Source of the DNA: Bradyrhizobium sediminis
GTDB lineage: Bacteria > Pseudomonadota > Alphaproteobacteria > Rhizobiales > Xanthobacteraceae
Assembly (NCBI RefSeq): GCF_018736085.1
Contig: NZ_CP076134.1
Location: 2,428,501 to 2,492,500 of the forward strand
Direction of reading: 5' to 3'
DNA: 64,000 nucleotides
The notes beneath the pieces were generated by a model. That model searched no databases and was not told where the DNA came from. It saw nothing but the letters and a program-made list of their open reading frames with translations. Below, piece by piece: positions 8,307 to 16,295 of this stretch (position 1 is its first letter; each line of letters opens with the position of its first letter). The position numbers and the translations under genes are program-made.

Positions 8307-8699
8307 CTAATCGCTGCCCGCCGCCTCCGTCACCGGGAACGGGACGCCCGGCAGATAGAGCGGGATGGGCCGGATCTCGTAGACCGCGCTGGGATTGGCG
8401 GTGCGCAGGTCGCGGGCGGCCTCGACCGCCGCTTCGGCGCTGGCGCAGTCGACGACGTAGAAGCCCAGCAACTGCTCCTTGGTCTCGGCAAACGGGCCGT
8501 CGAGCACCGTTCCCTTGCCCGGGCCGCGCAAGGTGAGCGCCCGCTGCGTCGGGCCCAGCCGCGCCGCCGGCCCGAGGCTTCCCTGCTGATTGAGGCGGTC
8601 GTGGACCTCATGCAGATTGGTCATGACAGCCGCGTCCTCCTCCGGCGTCCAGGACATGACCTCGGTCTCCACGTGATAGGCCAGAATGGCATAAAGCAT
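8307..8699 (-). CDS. YCII-related domain protein
   Basis: A 130-residue single-domain protein of the YCII/DGPF family (ferredoxin-like dimeric alpha-beta barrel). The DGPFAETKEQLLGFYVVD segment (67-84) is the hallmark. Such proteins are often encoded beside ECF sigma factors or act as small accessory enzymes; no sigma factor gene is adjacent here. The start MLYAILAYH follows AAGGAG at six bases; another ATG two codons upstream overlaps that site and is less likely. It converges with the FkbM gene, leaving only 18 bases between them. Confidence 0.85.
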   Translation of the reverse strand: MLYAILAYHVETEVMSWTPEEDAAVMTNLHEVHDRLNQQGSLGPAARLGPTQRALTLRGPGKGTVLDGPFAETKEQLLGFYVVDCASAEAAVEAARDLRTANPSAVYEIRPIPLYLPGVPFPVTEAAGSD

Positions 8700-8942
8700 C
8701 GGCATCTCCTTCGTTACCGGATGGCGTTCGACCGCAGGACGTTTGGCCGCGGCGAATCCCGACAAGTCAGCATTTTGCAGGATCACGGGGCCTGTTGGCA
8801 GCCGATTCGGGGATCGCCGGCATGCTGCCGACGAAACACTCCTGAAACACAATAGTTCGGAACCGGCTTGAACGCAGGATATGGGCGCCACGACTGATGG
8901 TGCAGAACGCGCGCAATTGCGCAGCCTCAAACGGAGACGGTC
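8700..8942. other. Intergenic region with no recognised gene
   Basis: Lies between the divergent YCII gene and a small plus-strand ORF, so it should hold both promoters. I see no confident promoter pair, repeat or RNA gene. Confidence 0.4.
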
Positions 8943-9128
8943 ATGTTACGCAAGCCAGCCACCATCATCAGCGATAGCGCGCGGGCTCCTGCCACGTCTC
9001 AGGCTGCAGGCGACTGGCACGACGTCACTGGCCATCACCGCTATTACGGCAGCTCGGCCTGCAATGGCGGCGAGCGCATCGTCGAAAGCCGCCGCGGCCC
9101 GCGCCCGTTCAACCGGTTCGGCTTCTGA
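8943..9128 (+). CDS. Small hypothetical protein
   Basis: A 61-codon ORF starting MLRKPATIIS after a purine-rich AACGGAGACGG site. The sequence is polar with HHRYYGSSACNGGER and ends FNRFGF. Third-position GC is high in this frame. No family is recognised. It could be a real small protein cotranscribed with the hydrophobic ORF that follows after 55 bases; evidence rests on the start context and frame only. Confidence 0.4.
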   Translation: MLRKPATIISDSARAPATSQAAGDWHDVTGHHRYYGSSACNGGERIVESRRGPRPFNRFGF

Positions 9129-9183
9129 TCGCCGCGATCCCGGATCTCCCGACGCCAACCCCCTCCAAGTCAGGCGAACTCAG

Positions 9184-9423
9184 ATGGCGACCCTCACCAT
9201 GGCCAAACTGCTGGTCCTGTTGCTGCCATGTCTGCTTTCGCTGGCGGGGCAGGGCGGAATGCCGAAGCTGCTCTGCCTGGTGGCCAGCATTTTGGCGCTG
9301 CTGCTCAGCGTCGAGCCCTACGGAGCGGTACTGCCCTGGGCCGTCGGCATGGCGATCGCGGTGCTCTCCGTTCGCGAACGAATTCACCGGCTGTGCGCCG
9401 CCGGCGTGCTGCACCTGAAATGA
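9184..9423 (+). CDS. Small membrane protein
   Basis: A 79-residue protein with two or three hydrophobic segments (KLLVLLLPCLLSLA, KLLCLVASILALLLS and AVLPWAVGMAIAVLS) and a short basic end (RERIHRLC...HLK). A hydrophobicity pattern this regular is unlikely by chance. No family is recognised. A family B palindrome follows the stop and may cap the transcript. Confidence 0.5.
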   Translation: MATLTMAKLLVLLLPCLLSLAGQGGMPKLLCLVASILALLLSVEPYGAVLPWAVGMAIAVLSVRERIHRLCAAGVLHLK

Positions 9424-9428
9424 GAGTC

Positions 9429-9529
9429 GTCATTCCGGGGTGCGCGAAGCGCGAACCTCAGATGTGCAATTGCACATCGGGGAATCTCGAGATTCCGGGT
9501 TCAGCCCTGGGGGGCTGCCCCGGAATGAC
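9429..9529. repeat. Intergenic palindromic repeat, family B
   Basis: Outer arms GTCATTCCGGGG and CCCCGGAATGAC enclose inner arms around GAATCTCGAGATTC. The same architecture recurs at 18831-18918, 20392-20493 and 24537-24639. Confidence 0.88.
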
Positions 9530-9540
9530 GATCGGACAAC

Positions 9541-9572
9541 AAAAAAGCGCGACGGGATGGCTCCCGTCGCGC
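9541..9572 (-). terminator. Rho-independent terminator of the minus-strand small transcript
   Basis: A perfect 10-bp stem (GCGCGACGGG with CCCGTCGCGC, 9547-9556 and 9563-9572) and a six-base loop. On the minus strand it is followed directly by a run of T (9541-9546). Confidence 0.85.
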
Positions 9573-9633
9573 CCGACTTTTGTGCTCGCTGGTCCAGGGC
9601 TGAGAGCGCCCCGATGCCAAGCCTCAAGGAAGC

Positions 9634-9678
9634 TTAGCGGGCGATCCCAGCGAGGTGACAGCGCTTGGTAAGAGACAC
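9634..9678 (-). CDS. Mini-ORF, 14 residues
   Basis: GTG start seven bases after a consensus AGGAGG, reading MSLTKRCHLAGIAR and then TAA. An in-frame ATG at 9696, only about ten bases from the predicted transcription start, would give 20 residues beginning MKGGDPV, but then the SD would be coding. Whether the peptide matters or only its translation does cannot be told from sequence. Confidence 0.4.
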   Translation of the reverse strand: MSLTKRCHLAGIAR

Positions 9679-9712
9679 TGGATCACCTCCTTTCATTGTT
9701 GATCGAAATCTA

Positions 9713-9740
9713 AGTATAGGAGCGAATCACCCGATGTTAA
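9713..9740 (-). promoter_or_regulatory. Sigma70-like promoter for the small transcript
   Basis: On the minus strand TTAACA (9735-9740) and TATACT (9713-9718) are separated by 16 bases, close to the housekeeping consensus. Predicted start of transcription is near 9706. Confidence 0.6.
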
Positions 9741-9850
9741 GGGGCGGGCCGGCGAGGGCCGCCTGCGGAACCGCCTCCGCTTTACCGGGGTGGACCCGGG
9801 CAGGGGCAGTTGAGGCTTGTCCGATGGCGTGTTAGGTGATCGCCCCATAC

Positions 9851-9924
9851 GCGGGTGTAGCTCAATGGTAGAGCAGCAGCCTTCCAAGCTGAATACGAGG
9901 GTTCGATTCCCTTCACCCGCTCCA
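9851..9924 (+). tRNA. tRNA-Gly (anticodon TCC)
   Basis: 74 bases with CCA encoded. Acceptor GCGGGTG pairs with CACCCGC, the anticodon loop is CTTCCAA (TCC, reading GGA), and the T-arm contains GGTTCGATTCC. D-loop AGCTCAATGGTAGAGC is canonical. Confidence 0.96.
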
Positions 9925-10108
9925 ATCCCGTCAGGGGATGCCGCTCGCCTTGCGCGAGCATGCGTGCCCGGGCATGGCGGCCGCGGGACGGATAGCTGCA
10001 TGCCGCCAGCGCAGTGCTCGCCACCAGGGAAATAGTGTATCCGCTCTCTTCGAAAAGTGCCGGGAGACCGTTCCCGTAACACGACGAAAAATTTCGGAGG
10101 AACGTTTC

Positions 10109-11335
10109 ATGTCGGCTCTGCCACTCCAAGGCATCAAAATCCTTGATCTGACGCGCGTGCTCGCAGGCCCGCTGTCGGCGCAGATGCTGGCCGATCTCGG
10201 CGCCGAGGTGATCAAGATCGAGCGGCCGGGCGGCGGCGACGACGCGCGCGCCTTCGGCCCGCCCTATCTGAAGGACCCGGACGGCCAGCACAACAACAAC
10301 AACTCGTTCTATCTCTGCGCCAACCGCAACAAGAAATCGGTCACCGTCAACATCGCGACCGAGGAAGGCCAGGACATCGTCCGCGAGCTGGCAAAATCCT
10401 GCGATGTCATGATGGAGAATTACAAGGTCGGCGATCTCAAGCGCTACAGACTGGATTACGAATCGATCAAGGCGATCAACCCCGGCATCATCTATTGCTC
10501 GGTGACCGGCTTCGGGCAGACCGGACCTTACGCGCCGCGCGCCGGTTACGACGCGATCCTGCAGGCGATGGGCGGGTTGATGAGCGTCACCGGCCACCTC
10601 GACGGCGAGCCCGGCGCCGGGCCGATGAAGGTCGGTCCCTCCATTGTCGACTACATGACCGGCATGAACTCGTCGATCGGCATTCTCTCGGCGCTTTATC
10701 ATCGCAAGGTCAATGGCGGGGAAGGGCAGCATGTCGACGTCTGCCTGTTCGACACCGTGATCGCGTCGCTGTCGCATTACGCGCAGATCTTCCTCGTCAA
10801 CGGCCAGACCCCGCCGCGGCGCGGCACCTGGGGCAATGGCGGCATGCCCGCGGGCGTGTTCCGCTGCACCGACGGCGAATTGATGCTGGTGGTCGGCAAT
10901 GACGGGCAGTTCGCGCGCACCTGCGCCGTGCTCGGCGAGCCGCAGCTTGCGACCGATCCGAAATTCCTCAGGAACAACGACCGCGTCGTGCACGGCAAGG
11001 AGATCATGGCGATCTTCGCGGGGCTGTTCCTGAAGAAGCCCGTGGCCTACTGGCTGGATGAACTGGAGAAGGCCGGCGTGCCCTCGGGGCCGATCAACGA
11101 TTTTTCGCAGGTGTTTGCCGATCCGCACGTCCGCTCGCGCGGCATGCAGGTCAAGGTCGAGCATCCCTTCGAGCAATCGCTGTCGCTGATCCGCAACGCC
11201 ATCACCTTCTCCGGCACCCCGGTGAAGCAATATCGCGCGCCGCCGCTGCTCGGCGCGGACACCAGGGATGTGCTGGCGACGATCGGGTATGACGAGGCGA
11301 AGGTGGAAGCGCTGAAGCAGCAGAAGATTGTCTAG
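10109..11335 (+). CDS. CaiB/BaiF family CoA-transferase
   Basis: A 408-residue class III CoA-transferase. These enzymes move CoA between carboxylic acids through an aspartyl-CoA thioester. The family N-terminus LxGIKILDLTRVLAGP (7-21) is clear, and Asp181 in PSIVDYMTGM matches the catalytic Asp of formyl-CoA transferase. GNGGMPAGVFRCTDGEL fits the glycine loop region. Length is normal (about 400). GGAGG precedes the ATG. Donor and acceptor are unknown. Its last 14 codons and 60 downstream bases are duplicated at the end of bioB (15730-15831). The convergent MaoC gene, now 4.4 kb away, was probably its original neighbour. Confidence 0.9.
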   Translation: MSALPLQGIKILDLTRVLAGPLSAQMLADLGAEVIKIERPGGGDDARAFGPPYLKDPDGQHNNNNSFYLCANRNKKSVTVNIATEEGQDIVRELAKSCDVMMENYKVGDLKRYRLDYESIKAINPGIIYCSVTGFGQTGPYAPRAGYDAILQAMGGLMSVTGHLDGEPGAGPMKVGPSIVDYMTGMNSSIGILSALYHRKVNGGEGQHVDVCLFDTVIASLSHYAQIFLVNGQTPPRRGTWGNGGMPAGVFRCTDGELMLVVGNDGQFARTCAVLGEPQLATDPKFLRNNDRVVHGKEIMAIFAGLFLKKPVAYWLDELEKAGVPSGPINDFSQVFADPHVRSRGMQVKVEHPFEQSLSLIRNAITFSGTPVKQYRAPPLLGADTRDVLATIGYDEAKVEALKQQKIV

Positions 11336-11395
11336 CCAAAGCGGCAGCCAATCTATTCCGAGACCATCAGCGTCAGCCATTCGGCGACCAGCGCC
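11294..11395. repeat. 102-bp direct repeat, left copy
   Basis: Covers the CoA-transferase 3' end plus a fragment reading antisense as the MaoC 3' end. Compared with 15730-15831 I count seven mismatches in 102 bases and no gaps. Together the copies bracket the autotransporter and bioB. Confidence 0.93.
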
Positions 11396-11544
11396 GTCCG
11401 TGGCGCAAACATCACAGCCGGTCAGGAACTGCCGATCGTTCCGCATGGGACGAGTCCGCGTTCCGGCAGGACCAAGACGGTTGAGCTTTCTCGGGTCAAT
11501 TTGCCGGCGATGGCCGCTTTGGCCGCAAGACCCGGGAATGATTA

Positions 11545-14391
11545 ATGAAACCGATCGATGGCGCCGCGCGGACGAGGAAGACGATATCGGCGAAATTCAT
11601 CGCGCCGCTGGCTGCGGGGATCGCAGCGCTTGCGGGATCGCCGGCGATGGCTGCGTGTCTCCAGTCAGGCAACACCGTCACCTGCAGCGGGGCCAGCGCT
11701 ACCGGTTTCGGCACCGGCGTTGAGAACAATCTTGCGCTGACGGTTCAGCCGGATGGCTTGATTACGCTCGGCGCGGCCCAGAATGGCATCTATCTCGGCG
11801 CGGGCAACACCGCCATCAATAACGGCGCCATCGTCGTCGGCAACGGCGGTTATGGGATGCTGGGATTCGACAACAACACCTTCACCAACAACGGTTCGAT
11901 AACCGTGAGTACGTCGGCCGTCGGCATGGCCGCCTTCGGCAACAACAACACCTTCACCAATGCCGGCACGATCGGCTCGGCCGCTCAAACCAGTTTCGGC
12001 ATGGCCATCGTCGGCACCGGCAACACGGTCCTCAATTCCGGCACCATCAGCCTGATCGGCGACAATTCGATCGGCATCCGCGATCTCGGCGACAACAACA
12101 GCATCACCAATTCCGGCACGATCGCGATGGGTGGAACGAATAGCAGCGGTATCAACGTCACCGCCGCCGGCGGTGGCACGGTTCTGAACTCGGGCCTCAT
12201 CTCGGTCGGCGACAACAGCATCGGCATTCAGGGCCTCGGCAACAACATCTTTACGAACAACGGCATGATGACGATCGGCTCCAATTCCGTCGCCATGTTC
12301 GTTGTCGGCAATAACAACGTTCTCGCCAACACCGGGACAATCAACTCGACGGGGTCGGGCGCGGTCGGCCTCAGCTTGCTCGGCACCGGCCACACGGTCA
12401 CGAATTCAGGCACCATCAGCCTGACCGGCACGGGGTCCTACGGCATCGCCGCCGGCGTCATGGGGACCACGATCCTGAATTCCGGCATCGTCACGGTTGG
12501 CAGCGGCAGCACTGGCACCAACGGAGTGGGCGTCTGGCTGATGAGCGGAGCCAATTTTACCAACACCGGAACCGTCACGGGGGCGGGCGACTCTGGCAGG
12601 GGGGTCGATGTCGGCGACGACAACACGATGATCAACAACGGCACGATCAGTGCGACTGGCGGTTTGGGAACCGCTGTCGGCATCAGTGGCCTGAACAATA
12701 CGATCGTCAACAACAGCATCGTCCGCGGCGGGGTCAACGGCTATTCGTTGGTCTCCCTGGGTACAACCGGAACCAGCATCACCAACAACGGCACGCTGGA
12801 TGGGCAGATGATGGTCCACGGGACAGGCAACAGCCTGATCAATGCCGGGCTGATCACCATCACCGATCCGGGGACGGCGCTAACGGCCGGCAATCTGACC
12901 TTTAGCGGCACGTTCACCCAGACTGCCGCGGGCACGCTGTCACTGCGTCTCGGCAATACCGGCCTTCATGACAGCCTTTTGGTGCACCAGGCCAATCTCA
13001 ACGGCACCTTGCGCGCGGTGCTGCAGGCGGGACTGTACGGGACGACGACGACCTATCAGGACGTCCTCGTCAGCAGCACCTCGGTCGCAGGCCAGTTCGC
13101 GAACGTCACGTCGTCGTCGGCCTTCTTCAACGCGGTTGCGACCTACAACGCCGGTTCGGTCGACCTGACGCTGACGCGCCAGGGCTTCGGCGCAGTCGCG
13201 GGCGAGACCGCCAACCAGCGCTCGATCGGCAACGCGCTCGAAGCCGGCTATTCGACCGCGCTGACCGGCGCTGCAGCGACCTTCTATAGCAATCTGTTGC
13301 AGGCGGGCTCGCTGCGTGTACTCGACCAGCTCTCCGGCGAAGGCAGCAGCGGCACCCAGAACACCGCGTTCAACGCAGGCACGCTGTTCGGCCAGACCAT
13401 GGATAGCCAAATGGCGGCGTGGCGCGCGGGCAGCCGTGGCGGCGTCAATGGTGGTGCCGCGCTCGGCTACGCCGCGGAAGAGCCACGCGGTCCGGCGGCG
13501 GCCTTCGCCGCCCTGAAAGCGCCCGTCATGGCGCAGCCGCAGTGGAATGTGTGGGCCGCGGCCTTCGGGGCCGGGCAGCAGCTTTCGGGCAATGCTGGTG
13601 TCGGCAGCGCGAGCTTCAGCGATCGCGCCGCCGGCGGGTCGATGGGCGTCGATCGTCTCGTCAATCCCGATTTGTTGGTGGGCGTCGCCGCCGGCGGGTC
13701 GAGCGCGACCTTCTCCGTCGACGATCGTGCCACGTCAGGCAGGCTCGAAGGCGCCCATGTCGGCGCCTACGCGATGCAACGATACGGCGCCAGCTATCTT
13801 TCGGCACAGATTGCCTACAGTCATTTCAACAACAGCACGACGCGAACCATCGCCGGCGTCGGACCAACCGAAACCGCGCAGGGCTCGTTCGCCAGCGACC
13901 AGTTCGGCGGTCGGCTGGAGATCGGCCGTGCCTACGACTTCGGCCTCATTTCGGCGACGCCGTTTGCCGCCATCCAGGCCGCGCGGCTGTGGCAGTCGGC
14001 CTATACCGAAACCAGCACGGCCGGTGCTGCACCCGGCGTGCTCGGGCTGAGCTATGCCGCGCGCGCGGTCAACTCGTTGCCGGCCTTCCTCGGCGTCAAG
14101 TTCGACGGCCACACCGCTCTCGGCAACGGCATGATCTGGACCCCGTTCGTGCATGCCGCCTGGGTGCACGAATTCAAGCCGTCCCGCACCATCACGGCCT
14201 CGCTGACCGGCTTGCCGGTTCCGGCGTTCACCGTCGCCGGTGCAAGCGCCGCCTCCGATGCCGCGCGGCTCGATCTCGGATCGCGCCTTGCGATCACCCG
14301 CGGGTGGGAGGTGTCCGCGCGCGTGTCAGGCGAATTCTCCAACCTTGGCCAGAGCTATTCCGGCATGGGAGCACTGAAGGCGAGCTGGTAG
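11545..14391 (+). CDS. Autotransporter (type Va) with beta-solenoid passenger
   Basis: A 948-residue classical autotransporter. A signal peptide is visible (basic start, then APLAAGIAALAGSPAMA, cleavage near residue 37). The passenger (about 40-480) is built of short repeats dominated by NSGTI, NNGTI and GDNNSI words, typical of a beta-helix. A linker (about 540-660) leads to a C-terminal 12-strand barrel domain (about 670-948) ending GALKASW, with the terminal aromatic residue needed for outer-membrane insertion. Predicted function: surface adhesin or biofilm factor. No catalytic motif is seen. It lies inside the 102-bp direct repeats with bioB, suggesting acquisition. The ribosome binding site is weak. 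Confidence 0.9.
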   Translation: MKPIDGAARTRKTISAKFIAPLAAGIAALAGSPAMAACLQSGNTVTCSGASATGFGTGVENNLALTVQPDGLITLGAAQNGIYLGAGNTAINNGAIVVGNGGYGMLGFDNNTFTNNGSITVSTSAVGMAAFGNNNTFTNAGTIGSAAQTSFGMAIVGTGNTVLNSGTISLIGDNSIGIRDLGDNNSITNSGTIAMGGTNSSGINVTAAGGGTVLNSGLISVGDNSIGIQGLGNNIFTNNGMMTIGSNSVAMFVVGNNNVLANTGTINSTGSGAVGLSLLGTGHTVTNSGTISLTGTGSYGIAAGVMGTTILNSGIVTVGSGSTGTNGVGVWLMSGANFTNTGTVTGAGDSGRGVDVGDDNTMINNGTISATGGLGTAVGISGLNNTIVNNSIVRGGVNGYSLVSLGTTGTSITNNGTLDGQMMVHGTGNSLINAGLITITDPGTALTAGNLTFSGTFTQTAAGTLSLRLGNTGLHDSLLVHQANLNGTLRAVLQAGLYGTTTTYQDVLVSSTSVAGQFANVTSSSAFFNAVATYNAGSVDLTLTRQGFGAVAGETANQRSIGNALEAGYSTALTGAAATFYSNLLQAGSLRVLDQLSGEGSSGTQNTAFNAGTLFGQTMDSQMAAWRAGSRGGVNGGAALGYAAEEPRGPAAAFAALKAPVMAQPQWNVWAAAFGAGQQLSGNAGVGSASFSDRAAGGSMGVDRLVNPDLLVGVAAGGSSATFSVDDRATSGRLEGAHVGAYAMQRYGASYLSAQIAYSHFNNSTTRTIAGVGPTETAQGSFASDQFGGRLEIGRAYDFGLISATPFAAIQAARLWQSAYTETSTAGAAPGVLGLSYAARAVNSLPAFLGVKFDGHTALGNGMIWTPFVHAAWVHEFKPSRTITASLTGLPVPAFTVAGASAASDAARLDLGSRLAITRGWEVSARVSGEFSNLGQSYSGMGALKASW

Positions 14392-14427
14392 GGAAGGATT
14401 GGCGGTCAGGCCGGTGGAGGACGTCGC

Positions 14428-14748
14428 ATGTCGATCCTCACCGCCGGCGAGCTCGATTTTCTCGCCAGCTTGAACACGCGCTGGCGGCGGCTCTATTGGA
14501 ATGAACTCATGCGCCTCCTGAAAGAGGATGACAGCCCGTTTCCGATCTCGCTGCTCCGGCAATGCGCGGCAGGGGAGCTAACGGCATTCCCTCGGATGCC
14601 GATTCGCGTGAAGAAGAAAATGTGTCCGCGGGGCGGAATTCAGCCCGCTTCAGCTCCGGAGACGGTAGGCATTGCGACGGGACCGGCGATCGGGCATAGC
14701 CCGCCTTGGTCGGCCGCGTTGCGGCCTTGTGCTCCCTGGGGAGGGGAT
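14428..14748 (+). other. Open in-frame stretch upstream of bioB
   Basis: 107 codons without stop run in frame into bioB, beginning at an ATG with a good GGAGG site ([11 protein letters not shown]). The predicted chain is low-complexity after residue 50 and unlike any BioB extension I know. It may be a separate decayed ORF or chance. BioB itself has its own GGGGAGGGG site and ATG, so I annotate this stretch separately. Confidence 0.35.
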
Positions 14749-15771
14749 ATGACGTTTGCATCGCGCCTGGACCAGACACCGTCGCCTGCGCCTGCACAGG
14801 GCGACGTCCACGGCCATTGGACGACGGAAGCGGCCTTGGCGCTTTATGAAGCGCCCTTCAACGATCTGCTGTTTCGGGCGCAGACCGTCCATCGCCGACA
14901 CTTCGATCCCAACAAGGTACAGCTCAGCCGGCTTCTCAGCATCAAGACTGGGGGCTGTCCCGAAGATTGCGGCTATTGCAGCCAGTCGGCCCATCATGAT
15001 TCCGGCCTCAAGGCTTCGAGGCTGATGGAGGTGGACCGCGTCGTTGCCGAGGCGCGCAAGGCCCGCGACGCCGGCGCGACCCGGTATTGCATGGGCGCCG
15101 CATGGCGCAGCCCGAAGGATCGCGACATGGAAGCCGTCGTCGCCATGGTCGAGGGCGTCAAGGCACTTGGCATGGAGACCTGCATGACGCTCGGCATGCT
15201 CGACAGCGGGCAGGCCGCGCGGCTGGGGAAGGCCGGTCTGGATTATTACAACCACAACATCGATACGTCCGAACGCCATTACGGCAAGGTCATCTCCACG
15301 CACAGTTTTGCCGACCGCTTGGAAACGTTGGCTCATGTGCGGCAATCCGGTATCAAGGTTTGTTGCGGCGGCATCGTCGGCATGGGCGAACAGCCGATTG
15401 ACCGCGTCGATATGTTGGTGACGCTGGCCAACCTGCCGGAGCAGCCGGAAAGCGTGCCGATCAATATGCTGATCCCGATCGAAGGCACGCCGCTCGCGAA
15501 AGCCGGTTCGATCGACTCGATCGCGTTTGTCCGCACCATCGCGCTGGCGCGCATCGTGATGCCGAAATCCTATGTTCGCCTCTCGGCGGGCCGCACCGCC
15601 ATGACCGACGAGATGCAGGCCTTGTGCTTCTTTGCCGGCGCCAATTCGATTTTCGTCGGCGACACGCTGCTGACGGCCGGTAATCCCGGAGAAGACCATG
15701 ATGCGGCGCTGTTCCGCCGTCTTGGCATCGAGGCGAAGGTGGAAGCGCTGAAGGTGCAGAAGATCGTCTAG
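14749..15771 (+). CDS. bioB: Biotin synthase BioB
   Basis: A 340-residue radical SAM enzyme that inserts sulfur into dethiobiotin in the last step of biotin synthesis. The signature [11 protein letters not shown] (Cys70, Cys74, Cys77) binds the radical-SAM 4Fe-4S cluster. Downstream family segments include [31 protein letters not shown] and RLSAGRTAM, the last near the conserved Arg of the 2Fe-2S site. The ATG follows GGGGAGGGG. The last 14 codons are nearly identical to those of the CoA-transferase and not BioB-like, so the C-terminus is chimeric. The catalytic barrel is complete, so activity is plausible. No other bio gene is nearby. Confidence 0.92.
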   Translation: MTFASRLDQTPSPAPAQGDVHGHWTTEAALALYEAPFNDLLFRAQTVHRRHFDPNKVQLSRLLSIKTGGCPEDCGYCSQSAHHDSGLKASRLMEVDRVVAEARKARDAGATRYCMGAAWRSPKDRDMEAVVAMVEGVKALGMETCMTLGMLDSGQAARLGKAGLDYYNHNIDTSERHYGKVISTHSFADRLETLAHVRQSGIKVCCGGIVGMGEQPIDRVDMLVTLANLPEQPESVPINMLIPIEGTPLAKAGSIDSIAFVRTIALARIVMPKSYVRLSAGRTAMTDEMQALCFFAGANSIFVGDTLLTAGNPGEDHDAALFRRLGIEAKVEALKVQKIV

Positions 15772-15831
15772 CCAAAGCGGCGACCAGTCTATTCCGAGAC
15801 CATCAGCGTCAGCCATTCCGCGACCAGCGCC
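15730..15831. repeat. 102-bp direct repeat, right copy
   Basis: Covers the last codons of bioB and the genuine 3' end of the convergent MaoC gene. Mate of 11294-11395. Confidence 0.93.
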
Positions 15832-16292
15832 GGCTTGATGCGGCGTTCGATCTCGACGGTGACGCCGAACGTCAGCGTCACCTGTCCGGGGGCGCGCTGT
15901 TCCGCCCCCTTCGCGATGAAGATGGCCCGGATCCGCGAACCTGAAGGAACCGGCGTTACCAGGCGGATGCTGTTGAAGCCGTAATTGTAGCCGATCTTCG
16001 TGCCTTCGATCGGCGGAATCACCTTCGGCCCCAACCCGCCGATGATCGCGAGCGTCAGGAAACCGTGCGCGACGGTGCCCCCGAGCGGGCTTTCCCGGGC
16101 GCGGACGGGATCGATATGGATATACTGGTTGTCGCCGGTAAGCGCGGCAAACGCATCGATCATCGGCTGGTCGATCAAGACCCAATCGGATCGGCCGATT
16201 TCACGCCCGATGGCTGCGCGGTAATCCGAAAGCGAAAGCGGCGGCCGCGGCATATAGCCGTCGCTCAGGATCGTCTGCTGGGTCTTGTGCAT
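15789..16292 (-). CDS. MaoC-like (R)-specific enoyl-CoA hydratase
   Basis: A 167-residue hot-dog fold protein of the MaoC/PhaJ group. The hydratase motif is clear in LTGDNQYIHIDPVRA (Asp54, His59), followed by GTVAHGFLTLAI (73-84). Such enzymes hydrate trans-2-enoyl-CoA to (R)-3-hydroxyacyl-CoA. The gene begins just after the alcohol dehydrogenase stop on the same strand, so the two form an operon transcribed leftward. A second copy of its last 60 bases lies at 11336-11395 beside the CoA-transferase. Confidence 0.88.
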   Translation of the reverse strand: MHKTQQTILSDGYMPRPPLSLSDYRAAIGREIGRSDWVLIDQPMIDAFAALTGDNQYIHIDPVRARESPLGGTVAHGFLTLAIIGGLGPKVIPPIEGTKIGYNYGFNSIRLVTPVPSGSRIRAIFIAKGAEQRAPGQVTLTFGVTVEIERRIKPALVAEWLTLMVSE

Positions 16293-16295
16293 GGC

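Larger units (their letters stand above)
9541..9706 (-). ncRNA. Putative short structured transcript with sequestered Shine-Dalgarno
   Basis: A compact minus-strand unit of about 165 bases between a sigma70-like promoter and a strong terminator. Near its 5' end is AAAGGAGGTGATCC, the perfect complement of the 16S rRNA 3' tail. GAGGTGA (9683-9689) can pair with TCACCTC (9652-9658) and CAGTG (9676-9680) with CGCTG (9659-9663), hiding both SD and the GTG start. It could be an mRNA for a mini-protein, a leader peptide with regulated translation, or a small RNA. Transcript limits are inferred from the promoter and terminator; no known RNA family is recognised. Confidence 0.55.

Noticed and set aside
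9679..9695. Match to the 3' end of 16S rRNA (CTGGATCACCTCCTTTC), suggesting an rRNA fragment
   Set aside because: Only this short stretch matches. On the other strand it is an ideal Shine-Dalgarno placed before a start codon, which explains it better.
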